Positions 10,592 to 19,619 are shown, counted from the first letter of the stretch. The stretch is 64,000 nt of DNA from Sinorhizobium sojae CCBAU 05684 (GCF_002288525.1 NZ_CP023067.1:744001-808000), one strand, 5' to 3'. Program-made: numbers and translations. The notes: generated from the letters alone by a model not told the origin.

Positions 10592-10894
10592 CGAATGCCC
10601 GCTTGCGGCCCCGGCGGCGTCAGGCGTTGCCGGGCCATCGAATTCGCGCTACTGCATGTTTCCTTGGATCGAAATCGATAGAAGGACAAAGACATGCAGC
10701 AATTCAAAGCCCTACAGCGACCTTTGCGCGTCTGATAGGACGCGCAAAGGTCGCCGTAGGGCATATCGCCCGAAAGTCTGCAGCGGTTTTTGGACGGCGA
10801 CATGCACAAGAAAAAGCCCGAAGCGCGTTGCACGAAACCGTTCAAAATGCGACGCGCTTCAGGCGACGTTTCGCGTAAAGCTGGAGTAGATTTC
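10592..10894. other. ABC exporter-psd intergenic region
   Basis: About 300 bp without a credible gene. Its centre is the two-hairpin repeat (10650-10761), which continues into a tail to ~10890 containing AAAAAGCCCG. A possible N-terminal extension of psd through 10790 is not homologous to the family. GGAG at 10883-10886 is the psd ribosome binding site. Confidence 0.6.
10650..10761 (+). repeat. Two-hairpin intergenic repeat, copy 1 (full length)
   Basis: Hairpin I pairs CTGCATGT with ACATGCAG (10653-10700), with inner pairs TCCTT/AAGGA and ATCGA/TCGAT. After the linker AATTCAAAG comes hairpin II, an almost perfect 52-bp inverted repeat at 10710-10761 (CCCTAC...GTAGGG, core GCGCGTC/GACGCGC). 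Related copies on the same strand are at 12611, 18575 and 61594, with a doubtful one at 48544. In this copy hairpin II is more symmetrical than in the others. Confidence 0.75.
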
Positions 10895-11593
10895 ATGAAC
10901 TTGGTCGACACGGTGCGCAACACGCTCGTTCCGGTGCACAAGGAAGGCTATCGCTTCATTGCGATCTTCTTCGCCGTTTCACTGGTGCTTGGCCTTCTGT
11001 GGGAACCCTTGATGTGGATCGGCTTCCTGCTGACCGCGTGGTGCGCCTATTTCTTCAGAGACCCCGAGCGCATGACCCCGGTCGATGAGGACCTCGTCGT
11101 CAGCCCGGCCGACGGGCGCGTATCGGCGGTCGCCCATGTGACGCCGCCGGAGGAACTGGGTCTCGGTTCGGAGCCGATGCTGCGCATTTCCGTGTTCATG
11201 AACGTCTTCGACTGCCATGTGAATCGCGCGCCGATGAGCGGAACGGTCCGGCGCATCGCCTATCGGGCCGGCAGCTTCCTCAATGCGGAACTCGACAAGG
11301 CCAGCCACGAAAACGAGCGCAACGGCCTCGTCATCGAAACGAACCATGGTGCGATCGGCGTCGTGCAGATCGCCGGCCTGGTCGCGCGCCGCATCCTCTG
11401 CTGGACGGGGGAAAACGCCGCGCTGGAAGCGGGCGAGCGCTTCGGGCTCATCCGGTTCGGCTCGCGCCTCGATGTCTTCCTGCCCGAAGGCGCTGCCCCG
11501 CGCGTCAGCGTCGGCCAGACAGCCGTTGCCGGCGAAACGGTGCTCGCCGAATTCGGCTCGGAAAAAGGGCCGGTCATCAGTCGGCGCGCGTAA
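10895..11593 (+). CDS. psd: Phosphatidylserine decarboxylase proenzyme
   Basis: A 232-residue, short-type Psd. It decarboxylates phosphatidylserine to phosphatidylethanolamine at the inner membrane. N-terminal hydrophobic segments (residues ~20-50) anchor it, and YFFRDPER is a family hallmark. The self-cleavage site is the FGS triplet at G189-S190 ([12 protein letters not shown]), giving the pyruvoyl cofactor on the small alpha chain. The ATG at 10895 has GGAG 8 bp upstream; upstream in-frame ATGs lie in repeat sequence and are rejected. pssA, encoding the preceding step, starts 9 bp downstream, so the two form one operon. Confidence 0.95.
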   Translation: MNLVDTVRNTLVPVHKEGYRFIAIFFAVSLVLGLLWEPLMWIGFLLTAWCAYFFRDPERMTPVDEDLVVSPADGRVSAVAHVTPPEELGLGSEPMLRISVFMNVFDCHVNRAPMSGTVRRIAYRAGSFLNAELDKASHENERNGLVIETNHGAIGVVQIAGLVARRILCWTGENAALEAGERFGLIRFGSRLDVFLPEGAAPRVSVGQTAVAGETVLAEFGSEKGPVISRRA

Positions 11594-11602
11594 GGAGCGG
11601 TC

Positions 11603-12484
11603 ATGGAAGAGCCCCGGATGGAAGAACCCAGGCACAACGAGGCGGCAGGCAGCCCGGCATCGGACGCCGAGGTGAACGGCACCCATGACAAGGCGCGCGG
11701 GCCGCGGCTGCGCGAAATTCCGCTGCGCCTGATGATCCCGAATATGATCACGGTTCTGGCGATCTGCGCCGGCCTTTCCGGCATTCGCCTGGCCTTCGAG
11801 AACCGCTTCGAACTCGCCGTCGGCATGGTCTTGCTGGCGGCCTTCCTTGATGGGATCGATGGACGCGTCGCACGCCTGCTCAAAGCCACCTCGAACTTCG
11901 GTGGGCAGATGGATTCGCTCGCCGATATCATCAATTTCGGTGTGGCTCCGGCGCTTGTCCTTTACGTGTTCCTGCTCGATCAGGCGCGCTCGATCGGCTG
12001 GATCGCGGCCCTGATCTACGCAATTGCGACCGGCCTGCGGCTCGCCCGTTTCAACGTCATGGCCGAGCGTCAGGTGAAAGCCTCCTGGCAGTCGGAATAT
12101 TTCGTCGGCGTTCCGGCGCCGGCGGGCGCCATACTCGTGCTCCTGCCGGTCTATATCGGCCTGCTCGGCTTCGCGCCGGAGCGGATTTTTGCGGTGGTCG
12201 CGTCAGCCTACACCGTGCTGATCGCCTTCCTGCTGGTCAGCCGCCTGCCGGTCTGGTCCGGAAAGTCCGAAACCAGCCGGGTGCGCCGCGATCTCGTGCT
12301 GCCGGTCATTCTCATCGTCGTCCTCTATGTCGCGACGCTGATGACCTATACCTGGGAAACCATGGTGGTGACCGCGCTTGCCTACCTGATCAGTCTGCCG
12401 TTCGGCGCGCGCGCCTGGCAGCGGAAATATGGCGATTGGCCTGCGGGGCATGGCACCGACGGGCTACCGGGAGATAGTGAATAG
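11603..12484 (+). CDS. pssA: CDP-diacylglycerol-serine O-phosphatidyltransferase
   Basis: A 293-residue integral membrane enzyme making phosphatidylserine from CDP-diacylglycerol and serine, the substrate of the adjacent Psd. The CDP-alcohol phosphotransferase motif is complete: D86-G87, A90-R91, G100, D104, D108. About eight membrane helices follow a polar ~40-residue N-terminus, as in the membrane-bound (Bacillus-like, type II) Pss reported from Sinorhizobium. AAGGAG lies 5 bp before the ATG. A palindromic repeat and the two-hairpin repeat follow the stop. Confidence 0.95.
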   Translation: MEEPRMEEPRHNEAAGSPASDAEVNGTHDKARGPRLREIPLRLMIPNMITVLAICAGLSGIRLAFENRFELAVGMVLLAAFLDGIDGRVARLLKATSNFGGQMDSLADIINFGVAPALVLYVFLLDQARSIGWIAALIYAIATGLRLARFNVMAERQVKASWQSEYFVGVPAPAGAILVLLPVYIGLLGFAPERIFAVVASAYTVLIAFLLVSRLPVWSGKSETSRVRRDLVLPVILIVVLYVATLMTYTWETMVVTALAYLISLPFGARAWQRKYGDWPAGHGTDGLPGDSE

Positions 12485-12504
12485 GCGGAGGGTTCAGACG
12501 CGTC

Positions 12505-12556
12505 TGTCCCTCATCCGTCTGCCGGCACCTTCTCTCCCGCAGCGGGGCGAAAGGGG
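12505..12556. repeat. Short palindromic intergenic repeat (CCCTCATCCG type)
   Basis: A CCCTCATCCGTCTGCCGGCA stretch is followed by a CTCCCGCAGCGGGGCGAAAGG palindrome. The same CCCTCATCCGG start and CCCCGC/GCGAGGAG core recurs at 44244-44302. It resembles the abundant RIME-like palindromes of rhizobial chromosomes and lies just after pssA. Confidence 0.55.
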
Positions 12557-12610
12557 ATTTGCGGTCGCGCTTCCAGCTCCCTCTTCCGCCAACGATTTTC
12601 CGAAAGCTCT

Positions 12611-12674
12611 ATGCGCAGATTCCAAGAGTCATAGCGACGTTTGCGCGTCCGAAAAGACGCGCGGCGCTGCAGGA
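12611..12674 (+). repeat. Two-hairpin intergenic repeat, copy 2 (second half only)
   Basis: It contains ATGCGCAG, an ATTCCAAGAG linker, CATAGCGACGTTTGCGCGTC, then GACGCGCGGCGCTGCAGGA: the linker and hairpin II of the family seen in full at 10650 and 18575. Hairpin I is missing or decayed. It lies between the convergent pssA and SDR genes. Confidence 0.65.
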
Positions 12675-12699
12675 TGGGGGGCTGTGAAGCTGGCCGAAC

Positions 12700-13440
12700 C
12701 TATTCCGGCATCCGATAATCGACGATCTTCTTCTCGCGGACGATGAAGAGCTTGCCCGTTTCCGTCTGCTCGGGACCGAAGAGCGGCATCAGCGCGGCGG
12801 CGACCTCGGAAGGGTGCGGCACCGACGACGGATCCTCGCCCGGCATCGCTTGCGCCCGCATGGCGGTGCGGGTCGGGCCGGGGTCGACGCTCAGGACACG
12901 CAGCGGCAGGCGTTGCGTTTCATGCGCCCAGGTGCGCGCCAGCGCTTCGACGGCGGCCTTCGAGGCGGAGTAGGGTCCCCAGAAGGGCTTGCATTTGTGC
13001 GCGGCGCCTGACGAAAGAAGGAGCGCACGTCCGGCATCGGAGCGCACGAGCAGCGGCTCGAGCGAGCGGATCAGCCGCCACGTGGCGGTGACGTTGATCG
13101 TCATCACCTTTTCGAAGACCTTTGCCTCCACATGGCCGATCGGCGAAATTGTCCCGAGCACGCCGGCATTGGCAACCAGGATGTCGAGCTTGCCCCAGCG
13201 CTCGTTGATGGCGCCGCCGAGCTTGTCGATGGCGGCCATATCGGCGAGATCGAAGGGAACGAGCGTTGCCGAACCACCGCCAGCTTTGATGGCGTCGTCG
13301 AGCTCTTCCAGTCCGCCGACGGTGCGGGCGCAGGCGATGACATGTGCGCCGGCCTTGGCGAGTTCGAGGGCGGTGAAGTAGCCGATACCGCGCGATGCGC
13401 CGGTGACGACGGCGATCCGGTCTTTCAGATTGGGCGTCAT
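12700..13440 (-). CDS. Short-chain dehydrogenase/reductase, unknown substrate
   Basis: A 246-residue classical SDR. It has the cofactor motif TGASRGIGY near residue 14, NAG (VANAGVLG) near 92, and the catalytic Ser plus YSASK (Y and K) at about residues 145-165. The acidic/basic residues after beta-2 do not settle NAD versus NADP. It follows purF by 12 bp on the same strand and is probably co-transcribed, an arrangement common in rhizobia, although its metabolic role is unknown. No membrane segment or signal peptide. Confidence 0.88.
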   Translation of the reverse strand: MTPNLKDRIAVVTGASRGIGYFTALELAKAGAHVIACARTVGGLEELDDAIKAGGGSATLVPFDLADMAAIDKLGGAINERWGKLDILVANAGVLGTISPIGHVEAKVFEKVMTINVTATWRLIRSLEPLLVRSDAGRALLLSSGAAHKCKPFWGPYSASKAAVEALARTWAHETQRLPLRVLSVDPGPTRTAMRAQAMPGEDPSSVPHPSEVAAALMPLFGPEQTETGKLFIVREKKIVDYRMPE

Positions 13441-13452
13441 TGTGTTGTCTTG

Positions 13453-14943
13453 TTATCCGTTGCTGGCAAGAACCGAGAGCTTGCGGACGTTGCTCGCGCC
13501 TTCCTGGTCGAGGAGGCGGGTGGGGTAGTCACCGGTGAAATAGTGGTCGGTGAACTGCGGCGCCTGCGCGTCGCGCGGCGCGCCGCCGACGGCCTGGTAA
13601 AGGCCGTCGATCGAGAGGAACTCGAGCGAATCCGCGCCGATATAGCGGCACATCGAGGCCAGGTCGGCATACTGATTGGCAAGCAGCTTGTCGCGGTCCG
13701 GCGTGTCGATGCCGTAGAAGTCCGGATGGAAGATCATCGGGCTTGCGACGCGCACATGCACCTCGCGTGCGCCGGCATCGCGAATCATCTGCACGATCTT
13801 GACCGAGGTCGTACCGCGCACGATGGAATCGTCGACGAGCACCACGCGCTTGTCCTTGATCATGGCGCGGTTGGCCGAATGCTTTAGCTTGACGCCGAAG
13901 GCGCGGATCTGCTGCGTCGGCTCGATGAATGTCCGCCCGACATAGTGATTTCGGATGATGCCATATTCGAAGGGAATTCCGCTCTGCTGTGCGTAACCGA
14001 GTGCGGCCGGAGTTCCGCCGTCGGGCACGGGAACGACAACGTCGGCCTCGACGGGTGCTTCCCTGGCGAGATTGATACCCATGTTCTTGCGCGCCACATA
14101 GACGCTGCGGCCCCCGACAACCGAGTCGGGACGGGCGAAATAAACATATTCGAAAAGGCAGAGCCGTTCGGTCCGCGGCGATTCCGGCTTGCGCGCGTCG
14201 ATCGAGATCGAGCCATCCGGCTGGATTTCGCAAATGACCACTTCGCCGTTCTCGACATCGCGGATGTACTTGGCCCCGATGATGTCGAGCGCGCAGGTTT
14301 CCGAACAGAAGATCGGTTTGCCGTCGAGCTCGCCCATCACGAGCGGGCGGATACCGATCGGGTCGCGCGCGGCGATCAGCTTGGTCCGCGTCATGGCCAG
14401 CATGGAATAACCCCCCTCCATCTGGCGGATGGCGTCGATGAAGCGATCGGAGGAGGAGGTCTGCTTGGAGCGGGCGATGAGGTGAAGGACGACTTCGGTG
14501 TCCGAGGTCGACTGACAGATCGCGCCGTCGGCGATCAGCTGGCGGCGGAGCGTCAGGCCATTGGTGAAGTTCCCATTATGGGCGATGGCGATGCCGCCGA
14601 CTTCGAGCTCGGCAAAGAGCGGCTGAACGTTACGCAGCGCCACCTCGCCGGTCGTCGAGTAGCGCGTATGCCCGATGGAAATATACCCCGGCAGCTTCGC
14701 CAGCGTTGCGGGATCCGTATAGTGATCCCCGACGAGGCCCATGCGCTTTTCGGTGTAGAACTGCTTGCCATCGAAGGTAACGATGCCGGCTGCTTCCTGG
14801 CCGCGGTGTTGGAGCGCGTGCAGGCCGAGGGCCGTCAACGTCGCTGCATCCGGATGCCCGAGAATGCCGAAAACGCCGCACTCTTCGTGCAGCGTATCGC
14901 CATCGAGTTCGTCGTGGATTTCACTGGATCTGAGATCGGTCAT
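13453..14943 (-). CDS. purF: Amidophosphoribosyltransferase
   Basis: A 496-residue enzyme committing PRPP to purine synthesis (PRPP plus glutamine to 5-phosphoribosylamine). An N-terminal 21-residue propeptide precedes the Ntn-hydrolase nucleophile C22 (EECGVFGIL), so processing is expected as in the Bacillus-type enzyme. The glutaminase domain covers ~22-250 with HNGNFTN. The phosphoribosyltransferase domain has the PRPP loop VVLVDDSIVRGTTS. It is downstream of cvpA, the classic partner, but a hairpin terminator intervenes. An SDR gene follows 12 bp downstream. Confidence 0.96.
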   Translation of the reverse strand: MTDLRSSEIHDELDGDTLHEECGVFGILGHPDAATLTALGLHALQHRGQEAAGIVTFDGKQFYTEKRMGLVGDHYTDPATLAKLPGYISIGHTRYSTTGEVALRNVQPLFAELEVGGIAIAHNGNFTNGLTLRRQLIADGAICQSTSDTEVVLHLIARSKQTSSSDRFIDAIRQMEGGYSMLAMTRTKLIAARDPIGIRPLVMGELDGKPIFCSETCALDIIGAKYIRDVENGEVVICEIQPDGSISIDARKPESPRTERLCLFEYVYFARPDSVVGGRSVYVARKNMGINLAREAPVEADVVVPVPDGGTPAALGYAQQSGIPFEYGIIRNHYVGRTFIEPTQQIRAFGVKLKHSANRAMIKDKRVVLVDDSIVRGTTSVKIVQMIRDAGAREVHVRVASPMIFHPDFYGIDTPDRDKLLANQYADLASMCRYIGADSLEFLSIDGLYQAVGGAPRDAQAPQFTDHYFTGDYPTRLLDQEGASNVRKLSVLASNG

Positions 14944-15045
14944 CGCAGTCTGCCTTTGCTCCGTGCCGTGCGCATATCGTGATCGGTCCGCCAGTCGTCA
15001 AGCAATCTTAGCCGAAAAGCCTGGCGAGCGTCATTTCAAATAGAC

Positions 15046-15066
15046 AAAGCCCGCACAGCGGGCTTT
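15046..15066 (-). terminator. Terminator between cvpA and purF
   Basis: Perfect stem AAAGCCCGC / GCGGGCTTT with a 3-nt loop, followed on the minus strand by a T-rich tail (TTTGTCTATTT). It lies 20 bp after the cvpA stop and about 100 bp before the purF start, so purF probably also has its own promoter. Confidence 0.7.
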
Positions 15067-15085
15067 CTTGCAAACGCTTCCTCTG

Positions 15086-15670
15086 TCAGCCGTTCGTCGC
15101 CGGCGCCTGTTCGGTGGCGGCGGGCGGGTTTTCGCTCTCCCCCTCGCCGGTCGTATCGCGGCCGCGCAGACGGTCGAGAATGGTGGCGTCCGCTTCTTCC
15201 GGCAGCAGTTCGACCAGCTTGTTGCCGAGATTGTCGAGCAGCGGCTTCGACTTTGCTTGCGTGACCCAGATCGGCTGCTGCTGGGGCACGACCAGCCAGT
15301 TGAAGAACAGCATGGCGACGACGACGAGGAGAACGCCGCGCGCCGCACCGAAGAGGAATCCGAGCGTACGGTCGAGAGCGCCGATGCGGCTGTCGATGAT
15401 GAAATCGGCGATCCGCATCGTGATGAAGGAAATGACGATCAGCGCCACCAGAAAGATGACGGCGGCCGAACCGATCATCGCGACCGTGTCGTTGTCGGTA
15501 TATTGTTTCGCATAGGGCAGCAGGTGCGGGTAGAGAAAATACGCGGCGGCGGCGGCACCGATCCAGCTTGCGACCGAAAGAACCTCGCGCGAGAAACCGC
15601 GGACCATGGCGAGAATTGCCGAAAACAGTGCGACGCCGAGAACGATACCGTCGAGAATTGTGATGGGCAT
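15086..15670 (-). CDS. cvpA: CvpA family membrane protein
   Basis: A 194-residue inner-membrane protein with four predicted helices in the first ~130 residues, including the conserved GLVLGVALFSAILAM-like first helix and GALDRTLGFLFGAARG, followed by a polar, Pro/Ala-rich C-terminal tail. The CvpA family is named for colicin V production and is associated with envelope homeostasis and purF operons; its molecular activity is not established. It sits between radA (114 bp upstream) and purF. Confidence 0.9.
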   Translation of the reverse strand: MPITILDGIVLGVALFSAILAMVRGFSREVLSVASWIGAAAAAYFLYPHLLPYAKQYTDNDTVAMIGSAAVIFLVALIVISFITMRIADFIIDSRIGALDRTLGFLFGAARGVLLVVVAMLFFNWLVVPQQQPIWVTQAKSKPLLDNLGNKLVELLPEEADATILDRLRGRDTTGEGESENPPAATEQAPATNG

Positions 15671-15784
15671 GTTGTCCTTACTCCGACCCCGTCTCCAAGC
15701 GGGTCATACAACGCTTATCCGACACCGGCCGCTCGCGCACGCGCTTGAGAACATCTATTCACTGCCGATCGCGCGGCCGATGCC

Positions 15785-17188
15785 TCATTCCGCTTCTTCC
15801 GCCCGCTGCAGCGCGCGCCGTGATCCGGCGATCTGCGCCACGAGGTCCGGCAGGCTTTCCATCTCGCTCCACCGGCCATTGCCGCTCTTCGGCAGGTCGG
15901 TCGATGCGGACGGCAATACGGCCTGGGAGAAACCGAGCTTTTCGGCTTCCTTGAGACGTTGAGCGGTATGCGCAACCGGCCGGACGGCGCCCGACAAGCT
16001 GACTTCGCCGAAATAGACGCAATCAGCCGGAAGGGCAAGCCCGGCAAGCGACGAAACCAGTGCGGAAGCGACGGCGAGGTCGGCCGCGGGTTCGGAAATG
16101 CGATAGCCGCCGGCGACATTCAGATAGACGTCGTGCTGGCCGAGGCGCACGCCGCAATGGGCCTCGAGCACGGCGAGGATCATTGAGAGCCGCGCCGAAT
16201 CCCAGCCTAGCACTGCGCGCCGCGGCGTGCCGAGCGAGGTCGGCGCGACGAGTGCCTGCACCTCGACGAGCAGCGGCCGGGTTCCTTCCACGCCGGCAAA
16301 GACGGCAGCACCCGGCGATTTCTCATTGCGCTCCCCGAGAAAGAGCTCCGATGGATTTGCGACTTCGCGCAAACCGCGGTCCGACATCTCGAACACGCCG
16401 ATCTCGTCCGTGGCGCCGAAGCGGTTCTTGACGGTTCGCAAGATACGGTAGTGATGACCGCGATCGCCTTCGAAATAGAGCACCGCGTCGACCATATGCT
16501 CGACCACCCGCGGACCGGCGATCTGACCTTCCTTGGTGACATGGCCGACGAGCACGATCGCCGTGCCGGTCTGTTTGGCGAAACGGATCATCGCCTGCAC
16601 CCCGGTGCGCACCTGCGTCACCGTCCCGGGAGCGGAATCGACCGTGTCGCTCCATAGCGTCTGGATCGAATCGATGATGACGAGATCCGGCCGTTTGCCT
16701 TCGGAAAGCGTCGCCAAAATGTCCTCGACATTGGTTTCGGCCGCAAGCAGCACGTCGCTGTCGGCGGCGCCGAGCCGCTGGGCGCGCAGCCGCACCTGAG
16801 CGACCGCCTCTTCGCCCGAGACGTAGATCACCCGATGTTTGCGGCGCGAAAGCGCCGCTGCTGCCTGCATCAGCACCGTTGACTTGCCGATGCCGGGATC
16901 GCCGCCAACGAGGAGCGCCGAGCCGCGCACGAAACCGCCGCCGGTCACGCGGTCGAGTTCGGAGATACCTGTCTCGATCCGCGGCGCATCCTCGATCTCG
17001 CCGGAAAGCGTCGTCAGCGCTACGGGGCGCCCCTTCTTCGGCGCACGCGAGGGGCCGCCGCCGATACCGCCCATCGGGTCTTCCTCGATGATGGTGTTCC
17101 ATTCGCCGCAGCCGTCGCATTTGCCCGCCCAGCGGGAGTGGACGGTGCCGCAATTCTGGCAGGTGAACTGGGTGCGGGCTTTCGCCAT
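15785..17188 (-). CDS. radA: DNA repair protein RadA
   Basis: A 467-residue RecA-like branch-migration ATPase used in recombinational repair. In order it has a C4 zinc finger (C10, C13, C24, C27), Walker A GGDPGIGKST at residues 95-104, the KNRFG motif (KNRFGATDEIG) specific to RadA, and a Lon-protease-like C-terminal domain from about residue 290. Length is standard. It is preceded by alr 119 bp upstream on the same strand and followed by cvpA, so an alr-radA-cvpA transcript is plausible. Confidence 0.96.
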   Translation of the reverse strand: MAKARTQFTCQNCGTVHSRWAGKCDGCGEWNTIIEEDPMGGIGGGPSRAPKKGRPVALTTLSGEIEDAPRIETGISELDRVTGGGFVRGSALLVGGDPGIGKSTVLMQAAAALSRRKHRVIYVSGEEAVAQVRLRAQRLGAADSDVLLAAETNVEDILATLSEGKRPDLVIIDSIQTLWSDTVDSAPGTVTQVRTGVQAMIRFAKQTGTAIVLVGHVTKEGQIAGPRVVEHMVDAVLYFEGDRGHHYRILRTVKNRFGATDEIGVFEMSDRGLREVANPSELFLGERNEKSPGAAVFAGVEGTRPLLVEVQALVAPTSLGTPRRAVLGWDSARLSMILAVLEAHCGVRLGQHDVYLNVAGGYRISEPAADLAVASALVSSLAGLALPADCVYFGEVSLSGAVRPVAHTAQRLKEAEKLGFSQAVLPSASTDLPKSGNGRWSEMESLPDLVAQIAGSRRALQRAEEAE

Positions 17189-17307
17189 GAGAATTCGCTT
17201 TCGGAAGTCGGATGTGGGCGGCGCCTCTCCACCCGGGAATCGCTTTCGGCGGTCACATAATGACGCGAAATGCCGTTTTAAAGGATGGTTTTCAACAGCG
17301 GACTGGC

Positions 17308-18447
17308 TCAGCTGTTGTCGATATATTCGCGGCAGTAGCGGCGGCCGAGGCTCGTCAGCAGTTCGTAACCGATCGTGCCGCCGGCACGGGCCACGTCGTC
17401 GATCGCGATATTGCGGCCGAAGAGCTCGACATAGTCGCCGGCGCGAACGGCCCCTTCCGGCAGGTCCGTGACGTCGAAGAGGCTCAAGTCCATCGTCACC
17501 CGCCCGACATGCGGCACCCTCTGTCCGTGCAGGAAGCCATCGGCGCCCGACGGCATCGCCTGCCGGAGCGTGACACCGCCGCCCGAAAGCGAGCGGTGAT
17601 AGCCGTCGGCATAGCCGACCGCGACCGTGGCGATGCGGCTATCGCGGGTAAAGCGCGCCGAGGCGCCGTAGCTCGCCGTGCCGCCAGAGGGGACGGTACG
17701 GACCTGCAGGATGCGCGCTTCCGCGGCTACGACCGGCTTCATCCGATTGGCGGCGCCGTTCACCGCCTCGCCGCCATAGACGGAGATTCCCGGACGTGTG
17801 AGATCGAAATGATAGTCCACGCCGAGGAACACGCCGCCCGAATTGGCGAGACTCGCGGGGATGCCGTCAAAGGCCGCCGTCACCTCGCGGAAGCGCTGAA
17901 GCTGGCCGAGATTCATCGGATGCGGCGGGTCGTCGGCGCAGGCGAGGTGACTCATGACGAGCACGGGCGAGAAGCTTGCGGGTCGCGCCGGGTCTTGGGC
18001 AAGCGCGAGAGCTTCCTCCACGGAGAGGCCGAGGCGGTTCATGCCGGTGTCGACATGCAGCACGCAAGGATAGTCGCCCCGCTCGGAAAGCGCGGCCATG
18101 AAGACGGCAAGCTGCTCGTCCGAGTTGACGATCGGCACGAGGTCGTTGGCGAAGAAGAGCTCCTCGTTGCCCGGCCACATGCCGGCTAGGATGTAGATTC
18201 GTGCGTCCGGTATCAGCGGGCGAAGTTCGGCGCCTTCCTCGACGCTGGCGACGAAGAAATCACGCGCTCCGGCGGCATAGAGCGCCGGCGCCGCCTCGAA
18301 GACCCCGATGCCATAGGCGTCGGCCTTGAGTACGGCGGCGGCGCGGGCCTTGCCCGAGCGCTCGTCCATGGACCGCCAGTTGTCGGCAAGCGCGGCGAGG
18401 TCGATGGTGAGCCGGTTGGAGGCAGCGAGAAATTCGGGACTGTGCAT
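17308..18447 (-). CDS. alr: Alanine racemase
   Basis: A 379-residue PLP enzyme interconverting L- and D-alanine for peptidoglycan. PLP-binding Lys is K41 (VLKADAYGIG). The second catalytic base is the Tyr in ASYGASARFT. HVDTGMNRLGL and GYADGYHRSL are further family motifs. Fold-type III barrel N-terminally, beta domain C-terminally. The start at 18447 gives a family-sized N-terminus. It diverges from the AraC-family gene, and the 243-bp gap contains a two-hairpin repeat. Confidence 0.94.
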   Translation of the reverse strand: MHSPEFLAASNRLTIDLAALADNWRSMDERSGKARAAAVLKADAYGIGVFEAAPALYAAGARDFFVASVEEGAELRPLIPDARIYILAGMWPGNEELFFANDLVPIVNSDEQLAVFMAALSERGDYPCVLHVDTGMNRLGLSVEEALALAQDPARPASFSPVLVMSHLACADDPPHPMNLGQLQRFREVTAAFDGIPASLANSGGVFLGVDYHFDLTRPGISVYGGEAVNGAANRMKPVVAAEARILQVRTVPSGGTASYGASARFTRDSRIATVAVGYADGYHRSLSGGGVTLRQAMPSGADGFLHGQRVPHVGRVTMDLSLFDVTDLPEGAVRAGDYVELFGRNIAIDDVARAGGTIGYELLTSLGRRYCREYIDNS

Positions 18448-18574
18448 GAGGCGGGGCTCTCTTTGGCGATGGCTTGAGCTTTACATGCAAGCGTCGATGG
18501 CAGCAAACGGCTTCGCCCATGCGGCCTGCGATGCGGGCGAGCACTTTTGTACAAGACGCCCCGCCGTGACGGCG

Positions 18575-18681
18575 CTACTGCTTGTTTCCTTAAGTCGACC
18601 TCGATTTAGGAAATGGACATGCAGCAATTCAAAAGTGCTACGGCGGCCATTGCGCGTTTGGTAAGATGCGCGGCGCTGTAG
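18575..18681 (+). repeat. Two-hairpin intergenic repeat, copy 3 (full length), abutting araC-type gene
   Basis: Hairpin I pairs CTGCTTGT with ACATGCAG (18578-18624), inner pairs TCCTTAA/TTAGGA. The linker AATTCAAAAG leads to hairpin II (GCTACGGC...GCGCTGTAG, core GCGCGTTTGGTAAGATGCGC). The repeat ends 9 nt before the start codon of the AraC-family gene, and its terminal GTAGGA may act as that gene's ribosome binding site. Confidence 0.75.
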
Positions 18682-18690
18682 GATCGGTCG

Positions 18691-19548
18691 ATGCATACGA
18701 TTTCCCAGGAAGAGGCCACCGGGGCCATGCCGCTCAAGGGCGCCGAACGGACCCGATTCTGGCGGGATCACCGCTTCAACGGCATGGAGTGTCTGAGCGC
18801 CACATTCATCACCCACGAATTCGCGCCGCACGCGCACGACACGTTCAGCATCGGCGCCATCGAAGCCGGCTCTCAGATCAGCACCATCAAGGGCGAGCGA
18901 TCCCGGACAGGGCCGGGCGACTTTTATCTCATCAACCCCGACGAGGTGCATGACGGGCATCCGGGCGCTGACGGCTACCGCTATCGCATGATCTATCCCT
19001 CGGTGGAGCTCTTCGTCGAGGTTCTCGAGGATGTCACCGGCCGACCGTTCCGTGGAACGCCCTGCTTTTCGCGGCAATGGCTGACGGATCCGGAGCTTGC
19101 CGGCGCCTTCCACCGTGCTCACCGTACGCTCGAAGGTAAGGCGGGAGCGCTCGAGGCGGACGAAGGCCTTTTCAGTTTCCTGGCAACACTTTTTCAGCGG
19201 CACGGAAGCGCCATCATCGTTCCCGTCCGATCGCGCGAGAGCTCCGCCGTGCATCGCGCGCGAGACTATCTGATCGAAAATTACGCGCGTGACATCGGCC
19301 TCGACGAGCTTGCCAAGGTGGCGGGGCTCAGCCGCGCACATCTGATCCGCGCTTTCCGCAAGGAGTTCCACATCACCCCGCACGCTTTCCTCACCGACAA
19401 GCGCGTGCGCGAGGCGCGAGGCCTGCTGCGGCTCGGCTGGTCGGCGGCCGACACGGCCTACCAGTGCGGCTTCGCCGACCAGGCGCATTTTACCCGACAC
19501 TTCAAGGCGCGAACCGGCGTCACGCCGGGTGCTTTCCGCGCCGGCTGA
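18691..19548 (+). CDS. AraC family transcriptional regulator with cupin sensor domain
   Basis: A 285-residue regulator. An N-terminal AraC-type cupin domain (residues ~20-160, with FAPHAHDTFSIG and PGDFYLINPDEVHDG) probably binds a small ligand. A C-terminal pair of helix-turn-helices follows (residues ~185-285: ELAKVAGLSRAHLIRAFRKE and AYQCGFADQAHFTRHFK), typical of the family. It lies 71 bp upstream of azlC on the same strand, so it probably controls the AzlCD exporter, by analogy with other azlCD loci that carry a linked regulator. The inducer is unknown. A dispersed repeat occupies its 5' leader. Confidence 0.9.
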   Translation: MHTISQEEATGAMPLKGAERTRFWRDHRFNGMECLSATFITHEFAPHAHDTFSIGAIEAGSQISTIKGERSRTGPGDFYLINPDEVHDGHPGADGYRYRMIYPSVELFVEVLEDVTGRPFRGTPCFSRQWLTDPELAGAFHRAHRTLEGKAGALEADEGLFSFLATLFQRHGSAIIVPVRSRESSAVHRARDYLIENYARDIGLDELAKVAGLSRAHLIRAFRKEFHITPHAFLTDKRVREARGLLRLGWSAADTAYQCGFADQAHFTRHFKARTGVTPGAFRAG

Positions 19549-19619
19549 TCACTTTCGTTCAAGACCCGGCGTGGTTCTCCTCCTATGAGCTCTGGTGAAC
19601 AACGACGGAGATCGCGGAC

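Noticed and set aside
13453-13682. Extra CvpA- or colicin-related toxin gene near purF
   Set aside because: cvpA is named from colicin V production, but no bacteriocin or immunity gene is present here.
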